Assembly (NCBI GenBank): GCA_017829075.1
Contig: JAGAJA010000012.1
Location: forward strand, 55,904 to 119,903
Reading direction: 5' to 3'
Length of the DNA stretch: 64,000 nucleotides
Origin: Oscillospiraceae bacterium
GTDB lineage: Bacteria > Bacillota_A > Clostridia > Oscillospirales > Ruminococcaceae
Numbering within the stretch: position 1 is the first letter of the stretch; each line of letters opens with the position of its first letter. Under the pieces are notes generated by a model, which saw only the letters and a list, made by a program, of their open reading frames with translations, was not told the origin of the DNA and made no database searches. Made by a program: the position numbers and the translations under genes. Shown here piece after piece: positions 51,700 to 61,252 of this stretch.

Positions 51700-53607
51700 A
51701 TGCTATTATTAAGTTTGAATGACGTGGCAATGTCCTTTGCGGACAGAACGCTGTTCAGCGGTGTAAGCTTTGATGTTTACGATGATGACAGAATAGGTTT
51801 TGTCGGAGTGAACGGCAGCGGAAAGACAACGCTTTTCCGAATGCTTCGCGGAGAGCATACGCCGGACGAGGGCGCGATCCATATCGCGGGAAGCTGCAAG
51901 ATCGGCGTAATGGAGCAGTTCGCTTGCCGTGAGTCCTCAAAGACTCTGTATGACGAGGCGCTGACGGTATTTGCGTGGCTTGAGGATATGGAGCTTGAGC
52001 TTGAGGAGATTCACGACAGGATAGACGGAGGCAATCATTCGCCTGAAATAATTGAGCGCCAGACCATGCTTACAGAGCGGTTTGAACGTGAGGGCGGACT
52101 TACCTATAAGAGCCGGACAGCCTCTGCGCTGACCGGACTTGGATTCACTGAAAGCGATCTAAAGCTCCCGGTTTCAGTGCTCAGCGGAGGTCAGAAATCA
52201 AAACTCCAGTTGGCAAAGCTGCTTCTTTCCGACGCAAATCTGCTCTTGCTGGACGAGCCTACCAATCACCTTGACATTCAGTCTGTGGAATGGCTGGAAC
52301 GATTTCTGAACGATTACCGCGGCGCATATATCGTCATCTCCCACGACAGATATTTCCTTGACAAAGTGACAAAGCGCACCATTGAGCTAGAAAACTGCCA
52401 TATCCGCGACTACAAGGGCAATTACACCCGTTTCCTTGAGCTGAAAGCAGAGGACATGGAGCGCCGCCGCAAGGAATATGAAGCCGCAATGAAAGAGATC
52501 GGCAGGATAGAGGGCATAATCGAGCAGCAAAAGCGCTGGAATCAGGCGCATAACTATGTTACGATAGCCAGCAAGCAGAAGCAGATCGACAGGATTGCCG
52601 CTGATCTTGAGAAACCGGAGGAAGCTCCGGACGAGCTGAAATTCAGCTTCAAGTGCAATGACGGCTGCGGAAACGACGTATTTTCAGCGCAGGGAATTAC
52701 GCTGAGCTTCAACGGAAAGCGGCTGTTCCGGAACGTTAATATAGACATAAAAAAGGGCGAGAGGGTATTCCTCATCGGAGGAAACGGCTGCGGTAAAACC
52801 TCGCTGTTTAAAGTATTTACCGAGCAATACACCCCTGACAGCGGCAGTTTCTCATATGGCAGCCGCGTTCAGTACGGCTATTTCGATCAGGCGCAGGCGG
52901 GGCTGACTGAAAGCAAGACCGCTATTGACGAGCTTTGGGACGCCTATCCGCGCATGACTGAAACTCAGGTGCGCACCGCGCTTGGTTCGTTTCTGTTTCG
53001 GGGAGATGATGTTTTCAAGCATATTTCCGAGCTTTCCGGCGGCGAGCGCGCAAGAATAGCGATACTGAAGCTCATGCTGTCCGGAGCAAATATGTTGCTT
53101 CTGGACGAGCCGACCAACCACCTTGATATTTCAAGCTGTGAGGCTTTAGAGAACGCGCTGATGAATTATGACGGAACTCTGTTCATAATTTCCCATGACC
53201 GATATCTGATAAATAAGCTCGCTGACAGGATCTATTATCTCACGCCTGACGGAGTAAAGGAGTATCTCGGTTCATACGACGCATACGCGCTTGCGGCAGA
53301 AAATTCCGTTCAGACAAAGCAGGAGGACAAGCCCGCCAAAACCGAAAAGGTGAACGACTACAAGCTGAAAAAGGAACGCGAGAGCGAAAAACGTAAACTG
53401 AACACGAAAGTTACCCGCGCCGAAGCAGAGATTGAGGAGCTTGATGGGCTTATTGAGCAGAAAACGAACGAGCTTTCCGGGCTGACGGACTACCAGAAAG
53501 CAATGGAGCTTTCCAATGAAATAGAGGAGCTGCGCCGCCGTCAGGAGCAGGCAATGCAGGTCTGGGAGGAAGCCTCCCTTGCATTGGAGGAGTTTGACAA
53601 TGACTAA
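51700..53607 (+). CDS. ABC-F family ATPase (ribosome-associated, YdiF/Uup-like)
   Basis: The 635-residue protein has two ATPase domains in one chain and no membrane segment. The first has GVNGSGKTTL, LSGGQKSKL and LLLLDEPTNHLD; the second has GGNGCGKTSL, LSGGERARI and LLLDEPTNHLD. A charged interdomain linker (about 240-310) and a C-terminal coiled coil match ABC-F factors that bind the ribosomal E site and help translation; some give antibiotic resistance. Which of these applies cannot be told. The ATG after GGAGATAAT is chosen over a start 45 bp upstream. Confidence 0.93.
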   Translation: MLLLSLNDVAMSFADRTLFSGVSFDVYDDDRIGFVGVNGSGKTTLFRMLRGEHTPDEGAIHIAGSCKIGVMEQFACRESSKTLYDEALTVFAWLEDMELELEEIHDRIDGGNHSPEIIERQTMLTERFEREGGLTYKSRTASALTGLGFTESDLKLPVSVLSGGQKSKLQLAKLLLSDANLLLLDEPTNHLDIQSVEWLERFLNDYRGAYIVISHDRYFLDKVTKRTIELENCHIRDYKGNYTRFLELKAEDMERRRKEYEAAMKEIGRIEGIIEQQKRWNQAHNYVTIASKQKQIDRIAADLEKPEEAPDELKFSFKCNDGCGNDVFSAQGITLSFNGKRLFRNVNIDIKKGERVFLIGGNGCGKTSLFKVFTEQYTPDSGSFSYGSRVQYGYFDQAQAGLTESKTAIDELWDAYPRMTETQVRTALGSFLFRGDDVFKHISELSGGERARIAILKLMLSGANMLLLDEPTNHLDISSCEALENALMNYDGTLFIISHDRYLINKLADRIYYLTPDGVKEYLGSYDAYALAAENSVQTKQEDKPAKTEKVNDYKLKKERESEKRKLNTKVTRAEAEIEELDGLIEQKTNELSGLTDYQKAMELSNEIEELRRRQEQAMQVWEEASLALEEFDND

Positions 53608-53947
53608 GCAGATAAGAGAGTATCTTGAGCATCTCCGGCAGTTCCTTGATGCGGAGCATACTCAGGAAGAATACGCCACAGAGCTGTCGCGGCTTCATGT
53701 GAGGATAGGATTTTTTTCCCACGAACGGCTTATTCACCTGCTTGTAACTCTGGGATTTGCGGTGTTCTTTCTGATTTCCCTGTTTATGTCGCTGACTGTC
53801 GGGGGAGTTGGATTGTACATTCTTACGGTGCTGTTTCTGGTGCTTCTTGTGCCGTATATAAAGCACTACTATTTTCTGGAGAATTCAGTGCAGAAGATGT
53901 ATCTTAACTACAATCAGCTTGAGCAGCTTGCAGGAGGAAAAGCATGA
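53600..53947 (+). CDS. Small membrane protein of unknown function
   Basis: The 115-residue product has two adjacent hydrophobic segments (about residues 45-88) between a charged N-terminal helix (TKQIREYLEHLRQFLDAE) and a Tyr/Leu-rich tail. It starts within the ABC-F end after GGAGGAG, and its stop overlaps the DUF4375 start (ATGA). No family is recognised. Its place in a coupled operon suggests a real gene. Confidence 0.55.
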   Translation: MTKQIREYLEHLRQFLDAEHTQEEYATELSRLHVRIGFFSHERLIHLLVTLGFAVFFLISLFMSLTVGGVGLYILTVLFLVLLVPYIKHYYFLENSVQKMYLNYNQLEQLAGGKA

Positions 53948-54492
53948 ACGGTGATATGGTTTCTAGACATTACAGGGTAGGGGACGAGCAGATCGACAAC
54001 GGATATATTCAGGAGATAATAACTCCGCTGTGGTGGTCTGTCAGCATTTATGACGGTGAAACTGAGATGTATGACGCTCTTGAGAGGTTCACAGAGCCTC
54101 AGCGCTATGTCTGGGCTATCCAGTGGTATATTTCCGAGGTGGAAAACGGCGGACACGATCAGTTTTTCTTTAATTCCACAGGCATTGTCTGGCAGCTTGC
54201 GCTTGAAGGTCTGCGGGAAATAAATTGTCCTCAGTATGAAGAGATCCTCACCGAAGCGGTTCAGCGCATGGGCGGAAGTCCCTCCTTTGACCGGGAGGAA
54301 CGGTGGCAGGAAGCAGAAAGGCATAATGCGGAATTTGACGACCTTGACGACCAATTTTACGGCAGCGATTCCTTATTGGAGAAAGCGCTGTGCGACTATA
54401 TTCAGGCTAACCGCGAGGCATTCTATTTTGACGGTTATGTCGATATTCCGGAGCAATTTGCGCCGGACGAAGATGAATATGACGATGAATAA
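53944..54492 (+). CDS. DUF4375 (DMP19-like) domain protein
   Basis: The 182-residue soluble acidic protein has the DUF4375 signature: an aromatic-rich core with EVENGGHDQFFFNSTG and QLALEGLREI. Function is not established; the fold is related to DMP19, a DNA-mimic protein of Neisseria. The C-terminus is very acidic (PDEDEYDDE), which fits a mimic or binding role but is not proof. It overlaps the previous gene by 4 bp and is followed by a strong terminator. Confidence 0.75.
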   Translation: MNGDMVSRHYRVGDEQIDNGYIQEIITPLWWSVSIYDGETEMYDALERFTEPQRYVWAIQWYISEVENGGHDQFFFNSTGIVWQLALEGLREINCPQYEEILTEAVQRMGGSPSFDREERWQEAERHNAEFDDLDDQFYGSDSLLEKALCDYIQANREAFYFDGYVDIPEQFAPDEDEYDDE

Positions 54493-54524
54493 AAAAGAGC
54501 AGGGAATTAAAACCCTGCTCTTTT
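54491..54524. terminator. Bidirectional terminator between the DUF4375 gene and the chemoreceptor gene
   Basis: AAAAAAGAGCAGGG (54491-54504) pairs with CCCTGCTCTTTT (54513-54524); strong in both directions. Confidence 0.9.
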
Positions 54525-54535
54525 AGTTAGTTGCA

Positions 54536-56530
54536 TTATTCGGTAATGAACTTTTCAACCTCAGTTGCAAGCGATGTTGCAAGGGCGGAAAGCTCCTCGC
54601 TGGAGGCTGCGCTTTCCTCAGCCGTTGCCGTGGTGGAGTGCATTCCGGATTCGATGTAGGAAATTCCCTCGGTAATGTCGTTGACCGCCGACTGCTGTTC
54701 GGCTGCGGCAGTGGTAATATCCTGCATCTGTTCGGAGATCTTGCTTATTCCGCTTACAATGCTGTTCATTGCGGAGTGAGCGTCGTCTGCAAGCTGTGTA
54801 CCCTTTTCAACTGCGGTAAGCGAAGCGTTAATGAGGTTCGTGGTATTTTGAGCGGCTTCTGCGCTCTTTGCAGCGAGGTTTCCTACCTCGTCAGCAACTA
54901 CCGCAAATCCCTTGCCGGCTTCACCGGCTCTTGCAGCTTCAATAGAAGCGTTGAGCGCAAGAATGTTTGTCTGGAACGCGATATCCTCAATTGTCTTGAT
55001 TATGTTCTTTATTGAAGCTGACTTCTCCTTGATGTTCTCCACTGCTTCAAGAAGCTCTTTCATCAGCTCACCGCCAGCCTGAGCATTGTCGTTTGCCTCC
55101 TGTGCAAGAGCGGCAACATTGCTGGATACATTGGCGGTATTGTCAGCCTTTTCATGAATTTCATTGATAAGGTTGGAGATCCGGTCTACTGCCTCTGCTT
55201 CCTTGATAGCAGTTTCGGAAAGGCTTGACGCGCCCTCAGCAACCTGACCTGCGCCGGATTGAATATTACCTACGCTGTTCTTCACTGCGGTCATAGCAGA
55301 GTTGAGAGCGGAGGAAATCTGGTTCAGAGAGGTTCCGATAGTGACGAAATCCGCCTGATACTGAACATCGGAGGAAACGGTAAGATCACCGTCAGCCAGC
55401 GGCTCCAGCACTGCCCTGATATCGCTGATATAGGTGCGCAGCGTTTCAACTGTGCTGTAAAGGGATTGCTCAAGGATCATTGTTTCATCTCTCGGAGCCT
55501 CTACCTTGAACGGAGTGGTAACATCTCCCTCTGCGAGAAGCTTTAGGCGATCCGCAGTCTTAACTATCGGATTAGAAATATTATTCGCTACTTTTATTGA
55601 AATAATAGTTCCGAGGAACATAAGCAGCAGACTAACCGCAAGACCTATACCGAGGTCGATAAGAACGCTTGTTAATACCTGATCATAATTTCCGCTTGCT
55701 GCAATGACCCAGCCGTCGGTACCTTCAATCGGCATATAGTATGTCAGAAGTGTGTTCTTGCCTGTGGAGTAATAGGTAGAGCCTTCTTCTCCGCTGAGCA
55801 TTGCTTCCGCGAGGGACTTTTCACCGGAATTTTCGCTCGAAAGGTAGTTTGTCATGTTCATAACAAGGCTGGTGTCGCTTGAAGCAATGACCTGTCCATT
55901 CTTATCAAGTACAACGATGTTGCTTCCTTCACCCATGTCTATTCTGTCAAGACCGTTGGAAAACATGGTGGAATCAAGTCCGCCGTAAATCACATATTTC
56001 TTTCCGGAGTAGGTCACTGGGGCAGCCATCATTGTTGTAACGCTGCCATCGGTTTTTCTGATGACAGGAGCGGAAATAGCAACCTTATCTTCGTTAAAAG
56101 CTTTCTTGAAGTAATCACGGTCTGATATGTTTGTGTCATTATATGTAGAGCCGTCTTCGTATGCAATAGAGTAATCCTTGAACAGAGATGATGCAGCAAG
56201 ATTAGCCAGATTTTTCTGGCGTTCAACAAGCGGTATGGACTGGTCGATTACGTTTGGACTCATACCAGCAGATTTTATTTCGAGCGAAAGAGCATTAATA
56301 GTGTTTGAAATAACCTCTCCATAGGACTGCGCCAGTGCTTTTGTCTGGTTATTGTAACTGCTGATATATGCAGATGAAATGCAGATGCTCATTACGATCA
56401 TAAGCGCCGAAATGCACACTATAACACTGATCAGGGACAAACCAAGAATGCGGTATTTTATTTTCGTTGTCTTTTTCTCTTTTTTCGGGGATGAATTCTT
56501 TGATGTTTGGGCTGTGGTAATATTGCTCAT
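54536..56530 (-). CDS. Methyl-accepting chemotaxis protein (dCache-HAMP-MCPsignal)
   Basis: The 664-residue receptor has an N-terminal membrane segment near residue 35-60, an extracytoplasmic dCache-type sensor (about 65-310), a second segment, HAMP ([16 protein letters not shown]), and the signalling hairpin with tip region [20 protein letters not shown]. It would bind small ligands outside and control CheA. The ATG follows TGGAGGACGATAAT, 63 bp inside a longer open frame. It has its own promoter. No other chemotaxis genes are in the window. Confidence 0.93.
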   Translation of the reverse strand: MSNITTAQTSKNSSPKKEKKTTKIKYRILGLSLISVIVCISALMIVMSICISSAYISSYNNQTKALAQSYGEVISNTINALSLEIKSAGMSPNVIDQSIPLVERQKNLANLAASSLFKDYSIAYEDGSTYNDTNISDRDYFKKAFNEDKVAISAPVIRKTDGSVTTMMAAPVTYSGKKYVIYGGLDSTMFSNGLDRIDMGEGSNIVVLDKNGQVIASSDTSLVMNMTNYLSSENSGEKSLAEAMLSGEEGSTYYSTGKNTLLTYYMPIEGTDGWVIAASGNYDQVLTSVLIDLGIGLAVSLLLMFLGTIISIKVANNISNPIVKTADRLKLLAEGDVTTPFKVEAPRDETMILEQSLYSTVETLRTYISDIRAVLEPLADGDLTVSSDVQYQADFVTIGTSLNQISSALNSAMTAVKNSVGNIQSGAGQVAEGASSLSETAIKEAEAVDRISNLINEIHEKADNTANVSSNVAALAQEANDNAQAGGELMKELLEAVENIKEKSASIKNIIKTIEDIAFQTNILALNASIEAARAGEAGKGFAVVADEVGNLAAKSAEAAQNTTNLINASLTAVEKGTQLADDAHSAMNSIVSGISKISEQMQDITTAAAEQQSAVNDITEGISYIESGMHSTTATAEESAASSEELSALATSLATEVEKFITE

Positions 56531-56593
56531 ATTATCGTCCTCCAGATTTTTTATGGCTGCGTTGACAACGATAGCCATTTTTTTTACAAACAA

Positions 56594-56622
56594 ATTATAT
56601 CATACTTTTTGCAAAAAATCAA
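56594..56622 (-). promoter_or_regulatory. Promoter of the chemoreceptor gene
   Basis: Minus strand: TTGATT (56622-56617), 17 bp, TATAAT (56599-56594). The rest of the gap up to 56847 is A/T-rich, with only the plus-strand promoter-like site at 56820-56848 standing out. Confidence 0.7.
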
Positions 56623-56819
56623 CAATTTTTTTAAAAATACAGTGTTTTTTTTGTCGAAAACAGATAATTTTTACTCATCTGTACATTTATTATACGATTT
56701 TATTTCTATATGTGAAATTATGGAAGTGTCAAAGTGCATAAAACACATTAACAGCTTCTATTGAATATATACAAACCGCTGAAAATGCTTGCAAAATATC
56801 ACAAACCACGTTTTTGAAT

Positions 56820-56848
56820 TTGACTTGAACCGACAAAAGTAGTAAAAT
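56820..56848 (+). promoter_or_regulatory. Promoter-like sequence pointing antisense into a lipoprotein gene
   Basis: TTGACT (56820-56825), 17 bp, TAAAAT (56843-56848). It would transcribe the plus strand across the 3' end of the minus-strand gene at 56848-57690. There is no plus-strand gene here. Confidence 0.4.
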
Positions 56849-57690
56849 TAAAACTGTTCGGATACATCAACGATATCTTGGATATCGTCCTCAATCGACT
56901 GCTGAAACGGCTCAGTGGATTTATCGGCTGCCTCGCTCAGGTCAACAGGCTCGCAGGAAATGCTGCTCCAGCCCGCGGCGCTGAACATACTTACTGTGTA
57001 GCTTTCCACGTCCTTACGCCAGCCGTTTTCATCGGTGGTATACAGATTTAGTACTACCATGTCGTTTTCAATGATGTAGTATTCTATACCTGCAAGCTCA
57101 CGCCCCGTTTGATGTTTGTAATAGTTTTCAGCGAGGGCGGCAAGCTTTTTCGCCGGATAGAATGTGAAATTCTCTGACGATACACCGGAGAGAAATTCCA
57201 GCTCGTCCTGAGTCCCAAGATATGTCATGTGGATTATTATATGCCCCTCGTCGGTAGTTTCAAGCTCCGTATTGTACGGTATTCGTTCTTCTCCGACATA
57301 CATTGTCATGTGGCTGCCGTTTATGGAGTAAACGAAATCCACGCCTTCTGCGTCCGCCATAGGAATAAGCTCTCCGTGAATTCCGTCCTCGTCAAAGATG
57401 TAGAAATTTCCAGTGTCGTCGGTATAGGTGGAAGTCCAGACACCCGGAGTAAAATAATCTGACGGCGTTATTTCAAGCGCTGCGAGGGGATCGACGGGGG
57501 AGAGTTCATTCTCCTGAGGAGCAGGCTCCATTGTTTCTGTGAACGGCAGCTCTGGCTCGTCAATAACTCCGTCTGTGTATGCAGATGTTGAAGCATCAGT
57601 GCTTTCCGGAGGCAGACTCTCTGAGTTAATATTGCAAGAGCATAGGAAAAACGGCAGCGCCGCTGCAAGGATAAGTGTCTTTTTGTCCAT
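56848..57690 (-). CDS. Putative lipoprotein of unknown function
   Basis: The 280-residue product starts MDKKTLILAAALPFFLCSC with lipobox LCSC (residues 16-19), followed by a Ser/Thr/Glu/Pro-rich linker to about 70 and a beta-rich domain (VYSINGSHMTMYVGEERI) of a lipocalin-like length. I do not recognise a family. It has its own promoter with TTGACA on the minus strand. Its neighbours (chemoreceptor, mntP) give no functional clue. Confidence 0.6.
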   Translation of the reverse strand: MDKKTLILAAALPFFLCSCNINSESLPPESTDASTSAYTDGVIDEPELPFTETMEPAPQENELSPVDPLAALEITPSDYFTPGVWTSTYTDDTGNFYIFDEDGIHGELIPMADAEGVDFVYSINGSHMTMYVGEERIPYNTELETTDEGHIIIHMTYLGTQDELEFLSGVSSENFTFYPAKKLAALAENYYKHQTGRELAGIEYYIIENDMVVLNLYTTDENGWRKDVESYTVSMFSAAGWSSISCEPVDLSEAADKSTEPFQQSIEDDIQDIVDVSEQF

Positions 57691-57728
57691 ATTTCTGCTT
57701 CTTTCATTTAATTTATATAGTCATATTT

Positions 57729-57757
57729 AGTCTAACATATTTTTTCCTCCGTGTCAA
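57729..57757 (-). promoter_or_regulatory. Promoter of the lipoprotein gene
   Basis: Minus strand: TTGACA (57757-57752), 17 bp, TAGACT (57734-57729). Confidence 0.65.
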
Positions 57758-57801
57758 TCACAGAATATGTCAGACAACGCCGTTAAGTGATTTTTTTCCC
57801 C

Positions 57802-57830
57802 TTGACCGGAATTACCATAAACTGTATAAT
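57802..57830 (+). promoter_or_regulatory. Promoter of mntP
   Basis: TTGACC (57802-57807), 17 bp, TATAAT (57825-57830). Confidence 0.85.
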
Positions 57831-57844
57831 TGTACTGTGTACAA
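57830..57844 (+). promoter_or_regulatory. Palindrome at the mntP transcription start, candidate operator
   Basis: TTGTAC-TGT-GTACAA is a perfect 6-bp inverted repeat that begins at the last base of the -10 box. A metal-responsive repressor is possible. The regulator is not visible. Confidence 0.5.
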
Positions 57845-57868
57845 GTATATATACAGGGAGGTCGTATT

Positions 57869-58435
57869 ATGGGAACAGCGGGGATATTGCTGCTGGCGGC
57901 GGGGCTTTCTATGGACGCATTCGCGGTGGCGGTGTGCAAGGGCTTGTCCCTCGGCAGAATAAAGCTTAAGCACGCGTGTATTGTCGGAGCATGGTTTGGC
58001 AGTTTTCAGGCGCTTATGCCTCTTATCGGATATCTTCTCGGCAGCGCTTTTTCGCAGCTTGTTTCTGAGGTAGATCACTGGATCGCCTGTGGACTGCTGA
58101 CGATAATTGGAGGTAACATGGTTCGTGAAGCGCTCAGCCGCAATGATGAGGAGGAGCTTCCAGACCCATCGCTGTCGCCCACGGTTATGCTGCTCCCGGC
58201 GGTGGCGACAAGCATTGACGCTCTCGCAGTCGGAGTGACCTTTGCGTTTCTGGACGTACCGGTGCTTAAAGCTGTGGGAATTATCGGAGCAATGACGTTT
58301 ATACTGTCAGCGCTTGGCGTGAAGCTTGGAAGCCTGTGCGGGGCGAAATATAAGTCAAAGGCAGAGCTGGTCGGGGGAATAGTGCTGATAGTCTTAGGGC
58401 TGAAAATCCTCGCAGAGGGTCTTGGCTGGCTCTGA
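57869..58435 (+). CDS. mntP: Manganese efflux pump MntP
   Basis: The 188-residue membrane protein has six hydrophobic segments and the paired motifs of the MntP family, GLSMDAFAVAV near the start and ATSIDALAVGVTF in the middle, whose Asp residues are needed for manganese export. The ATG after GGGAGG (57856-57861) is preferred to a start 39 bp upstream, inside the palindrome. The promoter and palindrome are directly upstream. I see no yybP-ykoY riboswitch in the short leader. lrgA follows 33 bp downstream. Confidence 0.93.
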   Translation: MGTAGILLLAAGLSMDAFAVAVCKGLSLGRIKLKHACIVGAWFGSFQALMPLIGYLLGSAFSQLVSEVDHWIACGLLTIIGGNMVREALSRNDEEELPDPSLSPTVMLLPAVATSIDALAVGVTFAFLDVPVLKAVGIIGAMTFILSALGVKLGSLCGAKYKSKAELVGGIVLIVLGLKILAEGLGWL

Positions 58436-58468
58436 AATAAAAGATGTGTAGAACACAGGAGATATAAA

Positions 58469-58834
58469 ATGAAGTACATAAAGCAATTCGGAATCATACT
58501 GCTGATAACATTTATCGGTGAAATTCTTCATGCGCTGCTGCCGGTTCCTGTTCCTGCCGGAATATATGGAATAATTATACTGTTTGCAGCGCTGAAAATA
58601 GGCATCATACCGCTTGCAGAGGTAAAGGACGCGTCAAAGTTCCTGATACAGGTAATGCCGCTGATGTTTATTCCGGCGGCGGTGGGGCTTATTGACACAT
58701 GGGAGATAATCGCGCCGTCATGGCTTCAGTTCATTCTTGTTACAGTTATCACCACCATTGTGGTTATGGCGGTTTCAGGGCTTGTTACTCAGGCGGTCAT
58801 TCGCCTGCGCGGCAGAAAGGCGGCGGGGAAATGA
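58469..58834 (+). CDS. lrgA: Holin-like protein LrgA/CidA
   Basis: The 121-residue membrane protein has four hydrophobic segments and matches LrgA: FIGEILHALLPVPVPAGIYG and LIQVMPLMFIPAAVGL. LrgA/CidA proteins are holin-like and are also linked to export of small acids such as pyruvate. It is coupled to lrgB by an ATGA overlap. A ribosome site AGGAGAT precedes the ATG. It may be cotranscribed with mntP. Confidence 0.9.
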   Translation: MKYIKQFGIILLITFIGEILHALLPVPVPAGIYGIIILFAALKIGIIPLAEVKDASKFLIQVMPLMFIPAAVGLIDTWEIIAPSWLQFILVTVITTIVVMAVSGLVTQAVIRLRGRKAAGK

Positions 58835-59523
58835 GCGAGTTTCTTTCTGAATCGGCATATTTCGGAGTACTTATAAGCCTTGCGGGATATGGACTTGGAG
58901 CATTGCTTAAAAAGCGCTTTAAATCGCCGCTTTTTAATCCGCTGCTGATCTCAATAATTCTGACTATTCCTATGCTGCTTCTGCTGCATATTGATTACCA
59001 GACCTATTATTCCGGCGCGAGATACCTGTCGTGGCTGCTTACTCCGGCGACTGTTGCGCTTGCAGTACCGCTTTATGAGCAGTTTGAGCTGCTAAAGCAC
59101 AACGCCGCTGCGGTCATCGCCGGAATTATTGCCGGCGTATTGTCAAGCCTCGGCAGTGTTCTCGGACTGGCGGTACTTTTCGGCTTTTCACATGAGGAAT
59201 ACATCACATTTCTTCCAAAATCCATCACTACCGCTATCGGAATGGGAGTGTCTGAGGAGCTGGGCGGTATTGTTCCGATAACCGCCGGAGTAATCATAAT
59301 AACCGGAGTTTTGGGAAACATTCTCGGAGAGCTTGTATTGAAGCTGTTCCGGATAAAAGAGCCTGTCGCAAAGGGCATCGCGCTTGGAACTTCTGCTCAT
59401 GCGATAGGTACGGCAAAGGCTATGGAGCTTGGCGAAGCGGAGGGCGCAATGAGCAGTCTTTCTATTGCGGTTTCCGGAATAATCACCGTTGCCGGAGCTG
59501 CTCTGTTTGCGAATTTATACTGA
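58831..59523 (+). CDS. lrgB: LrgB/CidB-family membrane protein
   Basis: The 230-residue membrane protein has eight hydrophobic segments and LrgB motifs: [30 protein letters not shown], and [17 protein letters not shown] near the end. It works with LrgA. The ATG at 58831 overlaps the lrgA stop; a longer upstream frame reads out-of-frame lrgA and is not real. A terminator follows. Confidence 0.93.
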   Translation: MSEFLSESAYFGVLISLAGYGLGALLKKRFKSPLFNPLLISIILTIPMLLLLHIDYQTYYSGARYLSWLLTPATVALAVPLYEQFELLKHNAAAVIAGIIAGVLSSLGSVLGLAVLFGFSHEEYITFLPKSITTAIGMGVSEELGGIVPITAGVIIITGVLGNILGELVLKLFRIKEPVAKGIALGTSAHAIGTAKAMELGEAEGAMSSLSIAVSGIITVAGAALFANLY

Positions 59524-59534
59524 TTACTGAATAA

Positions 59535-59568
59535 AAAAGCGGCTGCGTTACCTCACGCAGCCGCTTTT
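59535..59568. terminator. Bidirectional terminator between lrgB and the EAL gene
   Basis: AAAAGCGGCTGCGT (59535-59548) pairs with ACGCAGCCGCTTTT (59555-59568). Confidence 0.9.
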
Positions 59569-59578
59569 GCTATGTAAT

Positions 59579-61252
59579 TTATCCAGCGTTAGATCCGTCA
59601 AGTTTTTGCTCAAACTCGTTCACCGGCAGGGGCTTATCAAAGTAGAAGCCCTGCGCAAGGTAGCACTTGCAGTCCTTGAGCAGCTTTACCTGCTCGGCTG
59701 TTTCAACTCCCTCAACGATACATTCCAGTCCCATATCCTGTGACATAGTGATTATATGCCGAAGCATTTTCACCTTTGACTGATCCTGATTTTCCTCATG
59801 TGTAGGCAGGAAGCTCTTGTCGATCTTGAGTACGTTCCACGGCATCTCGCGGATCAGATTGAGTGACGAATAGCCCATTCCGAAGTCGTCCACAGAGGTG
59901 CTGATATTCTGCTCGCGCAGACCGTATACGATCTTTTTCAGCTCCGCAAAGTCCACATCTGTGGTCGTTTCGGTAAGTTCGATCTCAATATATTTGTGAG
60001 GAACATTATACTTGTCGATTATGCTGATGATAGTGTCCAAAAGATCCTCATCACCGAGGTGAAGTCTTGACAGATTTACCGATACCTTGACTACCTCTCT
60101 GCCTTCGTCAAGCCATCTCCGGATATCGCGGCAGACATGGGCGAGCATATAGAAATCAAGGGTGCAGATTGCCTTACTTCCCTCCAGTACCGGAATAAAT
60201 TCTCCCGGAGGAACTATTTTACCGTTTCTGAACCAACGACAGAGCGCTTCCGCGCCGGCGATCTGGTAATTGCTGAGCAGCGTTTTCGGCTGATAGAAAA
60301 CCTTGAATTCCTCATGAGCGATCGCGCTGGGGAAAGAGTCTTCGATTTCTCTGATCCTCGTCTGTCGTTTCATTATTCCCTCGTCAAAGAAGAGGAACTG
60401 ACGTTTGAAAACGTTTCTTGCAAGCTGACACGCAGAGCTTGCTCTGTCCATGATCTCCGAGGTGCTTTCCGTTCCCTCTGGGATAAGATAAAAGCCTGCT
60501 GTTGTTGAGATATTTATAGTTTCCTGCTGATCTCCGTAAATTACATATCTTCCGGAGAGATACTTCTTTACAAAATCCAGATTGTCCTTGAGGAACAGCG
60601 CCGCGAAATTATCTCCTCCAACCCGGCAGATACACTCATCTCCCGACAGCTTTTCATTCAGTCCATGAATGAACGATATCATTACTTTGTTTGCGACCTC
60701 ACGTCCGAGCTTTTCGTTGATCGCAGAAAATCTCTTTATATTAAAGAACACTGCGCCATAGTCGCCGATCTGTCCACGATGAATAAGAGAACCGGCGGTC
60801 GTCATCAGATAGGGCAGGGCATTAACACCCAGCTCGCTGTCCTGAAGCGTAAGCTCCGACATCTGCTTAATAATATACCCACGTTCGGTGAAAACAAATA
60901 TGCGTTTTTCCAGCATCTTGATCTGAGAGATTTCCTCTTCAGTCCAGTCTGGCTCTCCACAGGCGGGGTAAATAGAGTATTTTACAACGCCGCCGCGGAT
61001 CATGGTTTCCTCGGCAGTAATGGAACGGCTTTCGTCCGCGTTTCCGTTGTCAAAATAAATGAAAGGTTCGCTGTGGTCGTTAGACTTGGAATTGCTTTTG
61101 TAAACGAAAGCTTTCATTTTTGATACTCTCAAGAAACTGCACAGCGGAGCAATGATTTCCGTAATTGCGGGGCCGCGGAATGATTTGATCTTTTCTCCCT
61201 TTACAATGAAATCATTCAGAAGCTCCACATATGTTTTATAATCAAAGCTCAT
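59579..61252 (-). CDS. Cyclic-di-GMP phosphodiesterase (degenerate GGDEF plus EAL domain)
   Basis: The 557-residue soluble protein has an N-terminal region of about 140 residues, a degenerate GGDEF domain (GGDNF at 212-216, so no synthesis expected; it may bind GTP as a regulator), and an intact EAL domain: EAL at 335-337, ELTETT, DDFGMGYSSL and KIDKSFL. It should hydrolyse cyclic di-GMP to pGpG. Its start overlaps the stop of the PocR sensor gene by one base (TGATG), so the two form a pair. It is the last gene before the terminator. Confidence 0.88.
   Translation of the reverse strand: MSFDYKTYVELLNDFIVKGEKIKSFRGPAITEIIAPLCSFLRVSKMKAFVYKSNSKSNDHSEPFIYFDNGNADESRSITAEETMIRGGVVKYSIYPACGEPDWTEEEISQIKMLEKRIFVFTERGYIIKQMSELTLQDSELGVNALPYLMTTAGSLIHRGQIGDYGAVFFNIKRFSAINEKLGREVANKVMISFIHGLNEKLSGDECICRVGGDNFAALFLKDNLDFVKKYLSGRYVIYGDQQETINISTTAGFYLIPEGTESTSEIMDRASSACQLARNVFKRQFLFFDEGIMKRQTRIREIEDSFPSAIAHEEFKVFYQPKTLLSNYQIAGAEALCRWFRNGKIVPPGEFIPVLEGSKAICTLDFYMLAHVCRDIRRWLDEGREVVKVSVNLSRLHLGDEDLLDTIISIIDKYNVPHKYIEIELTETTTDVDFAELKKIVYGLREQNISTSVDDFGMGYSSLNLIREMPWNVLKIDKSFLPTHEENQDQSKVKMLRHIITMSQDMGLECIVEGVETAEQVKLLKDCKCYLAQGFYFDKPLPVNEFEQKLDGSNAG

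Noticed and set aside
57831..57868. Manganese riboswitch (yybP-ykoY) before mntP
   Set aside because: The transcribed leader is too short (about 30 nt) to hold it.
59579..61252. Active diguanylate cyclase in the EAL protein
   Set aside because: The GGDEF motif is GGDNF, so synthesis is not expected; only the EAL half looks active.
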